In this document: piece after piece, positions 7,792-13,905 of the stretch
Position numbering within the stretch: the first letter of the stretch is position 1
How the letters are laid out: each line of letters starts with the position of its first letter
NCBI GenBank assembly: GCA_963666575.2
Contig: CAXXYG010000030.1
Coordinates: 62,001 to 126,000, forward strand
Length of the DNA stretch: 64,000 bases
Direction: 5' to 3'
Source: JABMQB01 sp963666575
GTDB lineage: Bacteria > Bacteroidota > Bacteroidia > Bacteroidales > Prolixibacteraceae
Position numbers and translations under genes: made by a program
Notes under the pieces: generated by a model
The model's input: the letters and a program-made list of their open reading frames with translations, nothing else
What the model was told of the DNA's origin: nothing
Databases searched by the model: none

Positions 7792-7977
7792 TTACTTTTC
7801 TTTCTTCTTCAGAAACTTTTTTAATAACATTGAAACAAAGAAACTCACTATTGTTCCTACTGTCCCCCAAATAATAGTATTGCTTATGTCGCCAATGGTC
7901 AGGTTGCCAAGTACACTCCACAAGGATCCACCAAAAATTCCACTTGTTGTTTCAATATTAAAGTTTTGCTTACTCAA
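7792..7977 (-). CDS. Small membrane protein, homologue of the one at 9764-9946 (5' end probably disrupted)
   Basis: The frame carries about 61 residues matching the 60-aa protein at 9764-9946 along its whole length: SGIFGGSLWSVLGNL, GDISNTI, then the membrane segment VGTIVSFFVSMLLKKFLKKK with a basic tail. The similarity begins at residue 2 of the better copy, where this copy has TTG (7977) instead of ATG. The frame stays open to 8034, but those residues are unrelated. The gene was probably cut by the event that brought the Fic region next to it, and may or may not be translated. The shape resembles a holin or small membrane toxin; that is only a resemblance. Confidence 0.55.
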   Translation of the reverse strand: MSKQNFNIETTSGIFGGSLWSVLGNLTIGDISNTIIWGTVGTIVSFFVSMLLKKFLKKKEK

Positions 7978-8083
7978 TATGGACTTAAGGTGCAATCGCT
8001 TTTTAGCAGGGCTTTTCTGGCTGCTAATCTGCAATCCGGGAAAAGATTCCGGAAGGCATAGTAAAATATAATTTGTTTTATTT

Positions 8084-8127
8084 TAACTTTGCGGGTAAAC
8101 TTAAAATATAGAAATCCATATTTTAAC
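8084..8127 (+). promoter_or_regulatory. -7 box and palindrome in the fic leader
   Basis: TAACTTTG (8084-8091) fits the -7 consensus and lies 50 bp before the Fic start. Behind it, TTAAAATAT (8101-8109) and ATATTTTAA (8118-8126) form a perfect 9-bp inverted repeat with an 8-bp spacer, inside the expected first bases of the transcript. Either an operator or an RNA hairpin is possible. Confidence 0.45.
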
Positions 8128-8141
8128 TTCAAATAGGGAAT

Positions 8142-9266
8142 ATGACATTTAATGCGGGAACATACAAAAAACAGTACCAGTACAAAAGTTACCTTCCAAC
8201 TCTGTTGGAGAAACCTTTTGAATGGCAGTCCGACATGGTGTTGGAGCTTCTTTCGGAGGCCAACCGATACATTGGGGAATTGAATTCCTATGCCGAATTG
8301 GTACCGGATGTGAATTTCTTCATCGAAATGCACAAACTGAAAGAAGCAACCACTTCCAGTCGGATTGAAGGAACCCGGACCAATATTGATGAAGCGGTGC
8401 TTTCTGAAAACAACATCTCGATTGAAAAACGGGATGATTGGGACGAAGTACGAAATTATATCCAGGCGTTGAATTATTCCATCGGGCGGATGCAAGAACT
8501 TCCCCTTTCCATGCGGCTGATCAAAGAAGCTCATGCCATTTTGCTATCCGGGGTACGGGGCGAAAACAAGCTGCCCGGAGAAATCCGTCGGAGTCAGAAT
8601 TGGATCGGCGGGGCAGATATTAAAAGTGCCACCTTTATTCCCCCAGCTCATGAGGATTTACCTGAACTACTTTCTGACCTGGAAAAATTTTGGAACGGGG
8701 AAACCGGGCAGTTACCAATCCTGATTCGGATCGCGGTCAGCCACTATCAGTTCGAAACTATTCACCCATTCTTGGATGGAAATGGCAGGATGGGACGGTT
8801 GCTCATCACGATGCAACTGTTGCTATCGGAACTGATGGCAAAACCAGTGCTCTACCTTTCTGATTTTTTTGAACGGAACAGGATGGAGTATTACCAGGCA
8901 TTGGAGCGGGTTCGGTTTACCAATTCACTCGATCAATGGTTACGGTTTTTCCTCACTGGGGTGATCCAGACGGCACAAAACAGCAAAAACACTTTTGTAG
9001 AGATTGGAAAGCTTCGGAATACCTATAGGGAAAGGATCAGGAGCATCGGGAAGCGGGAAAAATTGGCGAAAGAGTTTTTGTTGCAGTTGTATTCTGCCCC
9101 GATTATGTCCCCCCGAGAGGCAGAACAAAAACTCGGTGTTACCGCGGCAACCGCAAACCGCCTGATTACAGAACTTGAAAAACTTGGCATTTTGCAGGAA
9201 AAAACCGGGTACTCCCGAAACCGCCTGTACGTACTACATGAATATCTGGAAATATTTAGGCAGTAG
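8142..9266 (+). CDS. Fic-family AMPylase, class II
   Basis: 374 aa. Fic enzymes transfer AMP from ATP to hydroxyl groups of target proteins. The core motif HPFLDGNGRMGR is intact (residues ~207-218), with the catalytic His. The self-inhibitory motif SSRIEG lies ahead of it (~71-76), fitting (S/T)xxxE(G/N) and placing it in class II. A Fic_N-type region precedes the core, and a C-terminal winged helix (SPREAEQKLGVTAATANRLI) follows. The gene is clearly richer in GC than its neighbours, a sign of separate origin. Its start follows a -7 box and a palindrome. The target is unknown. Confidence 0.92.
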   Translation: MTFNAGTYKKQYQYKSYLPTLLEKPFEWQSDMVLELLSEANRYIGELNSYAELVPDVNFFIEMHKLKEATTSSRIEGTRTNIDEAVLSENNISIEKRDDWDEVRNYIQALNYSIGRMQELPLSMRLIKEAHAILLSGVRGENKLPGEIRRSQNWIGGADIKSATFIPPAHEDLPELLSDLEKFWNGETGQLPILIRIAVSHYQFETIHPFLDGNGRMGRLLITMQLLLSELMAKPVLYLSDFFERNRMEYYQALERVRFTNSLDQWLRFFLTGVIQTAQNSKNTFVEIGKLRNTYRERIRSIGKREKLAKEFLLQLYSAPIMSPREAEQKLGVTAATANRLITELEKLGILQEKTGYSRNRLYVLHEYLEIFRQ

Positions 9267-9270
9267 TGGC

Positions 9271-9375
9271 TTATGTAGTGTTTCAAAAGCTACTGCAACC
9301 AGAGTTTTATCTGAATTGGCTAATACTTTTAAACTTATTGAAAAAATTGGTGAAACTGGTATTGGAACCTATTAA
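9271..9375 (+). pseudogene. Second relic of a RecG-like protein C-terminus
   Basis: Translation gives SVSKATATRVLSELANTFKL followed by IEKIGETGIGTY and a stop. This is the final winged-helix strand pattern of RecG-like/AlbA_2 proteins, compare RETATRDLKILVDLEILYA in the relic at 6102. Nothing upstream belongs to the same gene, because the Fic frame ends at 9266. It is followed by two tandem 20-bp units. Confidence 0.6.
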
Positions 9376-9384
9376 TAAATTAAT

Positions 9385-9424
9385 GGGCTCATATAGGGTT
9401 CAAAGGGTTCATATAGGGCTCAAT
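9385..9424. repeat. Two tandem 20-bp units
   Basis: GGGCTCATATAGGGTTCAAA (9385-9404) and GGGTTCATATAGGGCTCAAT (9405-9424) differ at three or four positions. They lie 9 bp after the stop of the RecG-like relic, as the AATTGCGTCA triplet does after the first relic. Confidence 0.7.
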
Positions 9425-9494
9425 AAAGATTCAATCAATTTGTATTTATTCTATCAAAGTTTATTTTCATCTGTTTTTCAAAGGGTACATCAAC

Positions 9495-9664
9495 TAAATT
9501 GCCCGCTTAGTCATAGTTTAGCTCCAGTCTGAAACCATCCAAAAGCTTACGGCATAAACGCGCAAAGCCTCCCCTTTAGCCATTTAATCCGTTTCCTTTT
9601 GTCCGTTTCATCCCTATCCTTTTTTGGTGCCTAAGCGTTCAATTAAGCCTTATTGTGCAATTAT
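9495..9664. repeat. Duplicated non-coding block, copy 2
   Basis: About 170 bp, roughly 85% alike to 7514-7684 by eye. The inner inverted repeat is CCGCTTAG/CTAAGCG here, with one end base changed. It lies downstream of the leftward small-membrane-protein cluster (9764-10976). Together with the paralogous membrane genes, it shows that a segment of at least 450 bp was duplicated. Confidence 0.8.
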
Positions 9665-9701
9665 AGAACCTAATAATCAAAGTGAATTTGGTGTTACAAA
9701 A

Positions 9702-9727
9702 AAAGCAGGCCTTTTAAGCCTGCCTTT
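9702..9727 (-). terminator. Terminator of the leftward cluster 9764-10976
   Basis: On the minus strand AGGCAGGC pairs with GCCTGCTT around a 7-base loop, followed by a run of seven T. It lies about 40 bp after the stop codon of the 60-aa membrane protein. Confidence 0.7.
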
Positions 9728-9763
9728 GAAAACATGAATCCCAAATTTACCCCAAATAAATAA

Positions 9764-9946
9764 TTATTTTTTCTTCTTCAAAATTTTCTTTAATAACAAT
9801 GAAACAAAAAAACTAACGATGGTACCTACAATTGCCAGGACAATTGTTTTAGTAATATCACCAAAGGTTAAATTTGCCAGGATACTTAATAACGAACCTC
9901 CCAAAGTCCCGGCAGTAATTTCAAAAGTTAAATTCTGATTAGCCAT
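9764..9946 (-). CDS. 60-aa small membrane protein (holin-like shape), unknown function
   Basis: Polar N-terminus (MANQNLTFEITAG), a Gly/Leu-rich part (TLGGSLLSILANL), one strong membrane segment (KTIVLAIVGTIVSFFVSLLL) and a lysine tail KKILKKKK. This layout is seen in holins and in small type I-like toxins, but I do not recognise the family with a known function. The start follows the stop of the 55-aa gene by one base, so the two are translationally coupled. A paralogue with a damaged start lies at 7792-7977. A terminator follows at 9702-9727. Confidence 0.75.
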   Translation of the reverse strand: MANQNLTFEITAGTLGGSLLSILANLTFGDITKTIVLAIVGTIVSFFVSLLLKKILKKKK

Positions 9947-9947
9947 T

Positions 9948-10115
9948 TTATTCTAATTCTTCTGTTGTGTTATTATCAACTGTTACCTGGCTGATTGTTG
10001 TCATAACTGTGCCAGCTACAACCATATATCCGCCTGCTGAAGCAATTATTGTCGGCAGGGCAATAGGAGAGGCCAAAATAGCACCTCCCGCTGCTACCAA
10101 AGCCAAACCAACCAT
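9948..10115 (-). CDS. 55-aa Gly/Ala-rich hydrophobic protein, unknown function
   Basis: A short leftward frame from ATG 10115 to TAA 9948. It reads MVGLALVAAGGAILASPIAL, then a second hydrophobic part with AGGYMVVAGTVMTT and an acidic end DNNTTEELE. Two membrane helices are likely. AAGG directly precedes the start. The stop codon is separated from the ATG of the 60-aa membrane protein by a single base, and the 251-aa gene ends about 105 bp upstream. Coupling and hydrophobic pattern support it as a real gene; no family is recognised. Confidence 0.65.
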   Translation of the reverse strand: MVGLALVAAGGAILASPIALPTIIASAGGYMVVAGTVMTTISQVTVDNNTTEELE

Positions 10116-10220
10116 CCTTATAATTCGGAAAAAATTCGGTGCCTGTATTTACTTTGCTCCCCTTTTTTTAGGGGAGATGTCAGCTAACAGGCTGACAGAG
10201 GGGTCAGTTCAGTTTTAAGG

Positions 10221-10976
10221 TTAAACTTTACTAATGTCGATTAATGCAAGGGCATTATAAGCGCCATTTTTTAATGGGTACTTTTCCCCGTTCACATCTT
10301 GATAAAACTCAATCCCAAATGCCATAAACAAAGTTTTATCACTGTTTTCTGTTAAATTACAGGTGAGAATAATTTCAGCTTGTTCCCCGGCAGTTAGTTC
10401 CACATTTGCACTCCGCTGAATATCTGAATTAAAACTTTCTGCCTCAAAATCAACCTCTGCACCACCAAGGCAGAAGTCCACATGAGTTGCTCCCGATGGG
10501 GATTCAATCGTTTTTTTGGGCTTAAAAGCCGGGATGGTCACTTTTAGTGTCCCGGCCACCCGGTCAACTTCTGTAGAGTAAGGCATAAAAACTGTATTAC
10601 CCAGCTTCGCCCCTTTGTTAAATTCAAATCCTGAAATCAAGGTAATATCCCCATCTGTAACTGTTCGTTGCCCACGCACGTTTGTTTCATCAGCCTGAAC
10701 AGCCTTTAACAACTCCTTGGTTAACCTGCTCGACATTCGGCTGTCTTTGCTATTGAGGATTACTTCCCTCAGCGCATTACGCAATAGTTTGCCAGCTTTT
10801 CCGGCTCGGCCAAACTCTGAACCGTTTTCCCGGGTTCTTTCAAATGCAGGGTCATTTTTAATGCGGTCCCCATCAACACCGCCTTTGCTCCGGGCTAAAA
10901 ATTTCCCTTTGCTTTTGTAAAAGGAAATATCTCCGATTGCCCCTTTTAGTTTAATGATACCTTTTTGTGTTGCCAT
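10221..10976 (-). CDS. Conserved Bacteroidota protein of unknown function (251 aa)
   Basis: The N-terminus MATQKGIIKLKGAIGDISFY, the following KSKGKFLARSKGGVDGDRI and the segment ENGSEFGRAGKAGKLLRNAL are typical of a conserved hypothetical family seen in many Bacteroidota. The C-terminal half is rich in beta pattern and ends near FGIEFYQDVNGEKYPLKNGA. There is no signal peptide or membrane segment. It resembles phage-structural or adhesin-like beta proteins only in general terms. It heads a leftward cluster with two small membrane proteins, and a small HTH-like gene reads away from it. No function should be assigned. Confidence 0.8.
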   Translation of the reverse strand: MATQKGIIKLKGAIGDISFYKSKGKFLARSKGGVDGDRIKNDPAFERTRENGSEFGRAGKAGKLLRNALREVILNSKDSRMSSRLTKELLKAVQADETNVRGQRTVTDGDITLISGFEFNKGAKLGNTVFMPYSTEVDRVAGTLKVTIPAFKPKKTIESPSGATHVDFCLGGAEVDFEAESFNSDIQRSANVELTAGEQAEIILTCNLTENSDKTLFMAFGIEFYQDVNGEKYPLKNGAYNALALIDISKV

Positions 10977-11098
10977 AATTCAAAAAATTAAGTTTATCAC
11001 TAATGTAACTCCACATAAAAGATTTTTTGTAAGGCTAGGTTCCGCTATGGTACAACCGGGGCAGTTTGTGCCGGAATTTCCATGTTTTTTATTTGAAT

Positions 11099-11106
11099 TA
11101 CCTTTG
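11099..11106 (+). promoter_or_regulatory. -7 box for the 66-aa gene
   Basis: TACCTTTG is a perfect TAnnTTTG match, 65 bp before the start codon at 11172. A TTTC about 19 bp upstream is a weak -33 candidate. Confidence 0.5.
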
Positions 11107-11171
11107 TTTCAGAAATTGGGAGGTAGTATATATTCTCCCGGTTTAAAGTAAGAATACAGTATAGATAAAGT

Positions 11172-11372
11172 ATGAAAAAAGTCAAACGGATATGTATTTA
11201 TCCAAAAGACGTGCAGTGTATTACAGGTAAAAGTGAACGGTATGGTAGGAAGTTAATCCGGGAAATTAAAAACAAACTGGGCAAAAAGTCCAATCAATAC
11301 GTTACTGTCAAAGAATTCTGTGAATACACAGGTCTGGAGGAAGAAGAGGTTAATAATTACCTTCAAAATTAA
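11172..11372 (+). CDS. 66-aa small conserved protein, HTH-like
   Basis: A basic protein with two short helical motifs: YPKDVQCITGKSERYGRKLI (residues ~11-30) and VKEFCEYTGLEEEEVNNYL (~46-64). The second resembles the recognition unit of AlpA/MerR-like DNA-binding proteins. Small proteins of this type occur in Bacteroidota beside integrases and beside the family encoded at 10221, which fits here on both sides. It has its own -7 box. It could regulate the divergent cluster or the integrase. That is inference. Confidence 0.7.
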   Translation: MKKVKRICIYPKDVQCITGKSERYGRKLIREIKNKLGKKSNQYVTVKEFCEYTGLEEEEVNNYLQN

Positions 11373-11539
11373 TAATCCTAAATGTTAATGATTATTAGAG
11401 GCACTCTCTTCCTAACACTAATACAAATTAGTCCCAATTGCATTTAATTGAATAATTATATTTGTAACAATTGGTTTATTTATACGAACCAATTACAAAC
11501 AGTCACTATTTGAATAGCTTAAAGTAAAAGTCCCCTATC

Positions 11540-12796
11540 CTACCCAGTAATGTTTTTCTTTAATTCAGGACTTCCTCCCGACAATTTACTTTTAAGTTTA
11601 GCCATATCGTTGCTGACTTTATTTTCTAGCACCTTGGCATAAATTTGGGTTGTTGAGATACTTCGGTGTCCCAAAAGTTTACTAACTGTTTCAATAGGAA
11701 CCCCATTACTTAACGTAACTGTAGTAGCAAATGTATGCCTGGCCAAATGAAAGGTCAGGTTTTTTTCAATCCCACACAAATCACCGATTTCTTTCAAATA
11801 ACTATTCATCTTTTGATTGCTTATACTTGGAAATATCGTCCCGTTATGAATGGACCTTGGAGTATTTTGATACTTCTCAATTAATTCCATTGCCTTTGGT
11901 AAAATCGGTATTTTTAGTGAAGTACGTGTTTTTTCACGTTTTGAAAATATCCATTTCTGCCCATCAATACCAACTGAAATATCTGAAGGAGTCAATTTTA
12001 TTGCATCAATATATGCCAATCCTGTGTAACAGCTGAAAATAAAAATATCCTTTACTAATTCCAACCTTTTAATTTTAAACCTTCTTTTTTCAATAATATC
12101 CAGCTCATATTCATTTAGGAATCCCCTTTCAACTTTAATAAATTTTATCTCAAATAAATCAAGAGGATTTTTATCGAACCATTCTAATCGGACTCCCAGG
12201 TTTAATATTTTTTTAAGCCGCTGCATATGCTTCATTAGCCCATTATTATTTAGTGGCTGGTGATGGTCCTTTTGTTTAACAGTCCGGAGATAAAAATCAA
12301 ATTCTGTTACAAACTTAAAATTCATCTTTGATAAATAAATGTCAGAGGTTTTAAGTTTCTCCTTCAGAAATAATTCAACATATTTTTTGGTGGTCCGGTA
12401 ATTCTTTAAAGTGCCGTTTGACAACACTCCAGATTGCGTTGAATTATGGTAATTAATAAGTTCCATCAGTGTATGCCCATTAGGATTATCCCCAAGAAAC
12501 ATAGCTTTAATTACTTCAGCTGTTATGATTTCATGATTTAACTGTAACTCACGGTAGCATTCTGTCAGCCTTCCACGAACCTGCTCCATATAAGAATTAA
12601 AACTTTTTACATCCTGGCTTGAGCCCTTGGTTTTGCCTTTGGCCTCATTCCAAAGGTCCATCGAAACAGTCTTCTTTAATGAAATTTCAATCCGGGTATT
12701 TTCTACAGTTATCCGGGCATAAATCTGTCCAGTACTACGATCATTTCTGTTTGGCCTAAGGACAAACTGGATTCCAAATGTGTGGGTAGATTTCAT
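11540..12796 (-). CDS. CTnDOT-like tyrosine recombinase/integrase
   Basis: 418 aa, the usual length for Bacteroidota element integrases. Domains in order: an arm-type DNA-binding domain (residues ~1-90), a SAM-like core-binding domain (~105-205) and the catalytic domain (~215-400). Visible catalytic residues are Lys in the FSKREKTR hairpin, HLARHTFAT (HxxR), LGHRSISTTQIYAKV (His and the Tyr nucleophile). The first Arg of the classical set is replaced in SCYTGLAYIDAI, as is known for IntDOT. The gene lies just inside the tRNA-Pro 3' side and reads away from it, the expected place for the enzyme that inserted this island. Confidence 0.92.
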   Translation of the reverse strand: MKSTHTFGIQFVLRPNRNDRSTGQIYARITVENTRIEISLKKTVSMDLWNEAKGKTKGSSQDVKSFNSYMEQVRGRLTECYRELQLNHEIITAEVIKAMFLGDNPNGHTLMELINYHNSTQSGVLSNGTLKNYRTTKKYVELFLKEKLKTSDIYLSKMNFKFVTEFDFYLRTVKQKDHHQPLNNNGLMKHMQRLKKILNLGVRLEWFDKNPLDLFEIKFIKVERGFLNEYELDIIEKRRFKIKRLELVKDIFIFSCYTGLAYIDAIKLTPSDISVGIDGQKWIFSKREKTRTSLKIPILPKAMELIEKYQNTPRSIHNGTIFPSISNQKMNSYLKEIGDLCGIEKNLTFHLARHTFATTVTLSNGVPIETVSKLLGHRSISTTQIYAKVLENKVSNDMAKLKSKLSGGSPELKKNITG

Positions 12797-12847
12797 AACA
12801 ACTTCATTTTTAATTAATTAACTTCATTGATTTTTAAGAAAATTTAG

Positions 12848-13010
12848 AACTCACCTTTTACTCACCAGAAAGTGACAAAAAGAGCCAAAAGAGAGTATCA
12901 AAAATCAATAAATTGAGTCAAATTAAATTTCATAATAAGCTACATAACAGCCTATTAAATCATTTCCAGTGAGTCAAATTTAACATATAAAATGACTCAC
13001 CGTTTTACTC
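12848..13010. other. Probable integrase-binding/attachment region
   Basis: Between the integrase start and the tRNA terminator lie several copies of one motif. ACTCACCTTTTACTCACC (from 12849) and ACTCACCGTTTTACTCAC (from 12995) are near-identical direct repeats. GTGAGTCA (12969-12976) and TGACTCAC (12993-13000) are inverted, and GAGTCAAATT occurs at about 12913 and 12971. Clustered direct and inverted copies next to an integrase gene look like arm-type sites. The opposite island end is not recognisable in the window, so the exact crossover point is unknown. Confidence 0.5.
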
Positions 13011-13058
13011 ACATTTTCCTTGAAATTGTATGGTTTACATTGATTGGACAAAAATCAA

Positions 13059-13092
13059 AAAAGCCTGTAAATCAATAGACTTACAGGCTTTT
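13059..13092 (-). terminator. Terminator after the tRNA pair
   Basis: On the minus strand AAAAGCCTGTAA and TTACAGGCTTTT form a 12-bp stem around a 10-base loop, followed by further T. It lies about 25 bp past the 3' end of tRNA-Pro and probably marks the edge of resident DNA against the island. Confidence 0.8.
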
Positions 13093-13116
13093 GGGGTTTT
13101 TTGAAAACCCTAATTG

Positions 13117-13191
13117 TCGGGGTGAAGAGATTCGAACTCCCGACCCCCTGGTCCCAAACCAGGTGCGCTAACCGGACTGCGCTACACCCCG
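13117..13191 (-). tRNA. tRNA-Pro (anticodon UGG)
   Basis: The minus strand gives CGGGGTG/CACCCCG as acceptor stem with discriminator A at 13117. The anticodon stem-loop is CCTGG-TTTGGGA-CCAGG (anticodon TGG), and the T arm is GGGAG-TTCGAAT-CTC. CCA is not encoded. It is the last gene before the integrase-bearing island and may be the integration target. Confidence 0.95.
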
Positions 13192-13206
13192 AATAATTCG
13201 TTATGG

Positions 13207-13295
13207 CGGTGAGGGCGGGATTCGAACCCGCGGTACAGTGTTACCCGTACGCCGGTTTAGCAAACCGGTGGTTTCAGCCACTCACCCACCTCACC
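13207..13295 (-). tRNA. tRNA-Ser (anticodon GCU)
   Basis: The acceptor stem is GGTGAGG/CCTCACC with discriminator G at 13207. The anticodon loop is TTGCTAA (GCT), there is a long variable arm as expected for tRNA-Ser, and the T arm is GCGGG-TTCGAAT-CCCGC. It lies 15 bp upstream of tRNA-Pro and is surely co-transcribed with it. Confidence 0.95.
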
Positions 13296-13649
13296 AATGC
13301 TGTAAAGAACGAAGGCAATAAAGCCTCTTTTTTTTACGTGCGTGCAAATGTATTAATAGTTTTCACATTGACAAAATCTTTTTCAAAAAAATGCATACAA
13401 ATAATGCTTTACAAAACAATATAGATTCCTTTCAAAGAAAAAATGTGTAATCGCACTTAATATACACCTACCTTAAAACAACACAACAAGCTATATATTA
13501 GAAACTTAGACAAAAATACAGATTAACAGTATAGACAATTACTTAATCAGGACATTGATTCTTGTTTGTAACAAGCTACAATAAAAACACGTAAAGAACT
13601 ATGGATTAGCACCGTAAGATAGAGACTCATTATAAACAAGGAAAAATGT

Positions 13650-13680
13650 TTGTATTATTTCTTTTTACTTATAAATTTGA
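13650..13680 (+). promoter_or_regulatory. Full consensus promoter facing the putative RNA gene
   Basis: TTTG (13650-13653), a 19-bp spacer, and TAAATTTG (13673-13680) match the Bacteroidota -33/-7 promoter very well. No protein frame follows. The 350 bases between tRNA-Ser and this promoter show nothing recognisable. Confidence 0.65.
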
Positions 13681-13686
13681 AGTCAA

Positions 13687-13905
13687 ACAAGAAAGTTCTT
13701 TACATACAAAAAATATTAGTCCGCATTAATCTACGTTGGTAAACTCAACATTATTATTGATACCGAGCTAGCTCAACGGTTGCTAAAGCAGGCCTCAGTT
13801 CATCTTCGGGTGAAAGTCTTCGGACCAGTGGAAGTTTGATCAATCAGGCGCTCAAATCCTTTTGATAGGGGTTTTACAAAACAAATTAATGCGGATTCTT
13901 TTTTT
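13687..13905 (+). ncRNA. Putative structured non-coding RNA, ~215 nt
   Basis: The start is inferred from the promoter. The ends of the core pair: GTCCGCATTAAT (~13719-13730) with ATTAATGCGGAT (13885-13896), followed by a T run at 13899-13905. Inside, GTAAACTC (~13739-13746) can pair with GGGGTTTTAC (~13868-13877). Two UUCG tetraloop hairpins follow each other: TTCATC-TTCG-GGTGAA (~13799-13814) and GTC-TTCG-GAC (~13816-13825). The middle of the region is much richer in GC than its flanks. It does not fit tmRNA, RNase P, SRP or 6S RNA as I know them. It converges with lnt. Confidence 0.5.

Noticed and set aside
7974..8534. 186-aa leftward frame
   Set aside because: It runs antisense through the start of the Fic gene, whose family match is certain. 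The long open frame comes from the higher GC content.
9967..10218. 83-aa rightward frame
   Set aside because: The opposite strand carries the coupled 55-aa gene with proper start and stop, which explains the region better.
13301..13649. Further tRNA or protein gene after tRNA-Ser
   Set aside because: No clover-leaf and no frame with family features. Only AT-rich sequence.
13687..13905. 6S RNA
   Set aside because: Length and paired ends fit, but the interior folds into several tetraloop hairpins instead of the single long hairpin with a central bubble.
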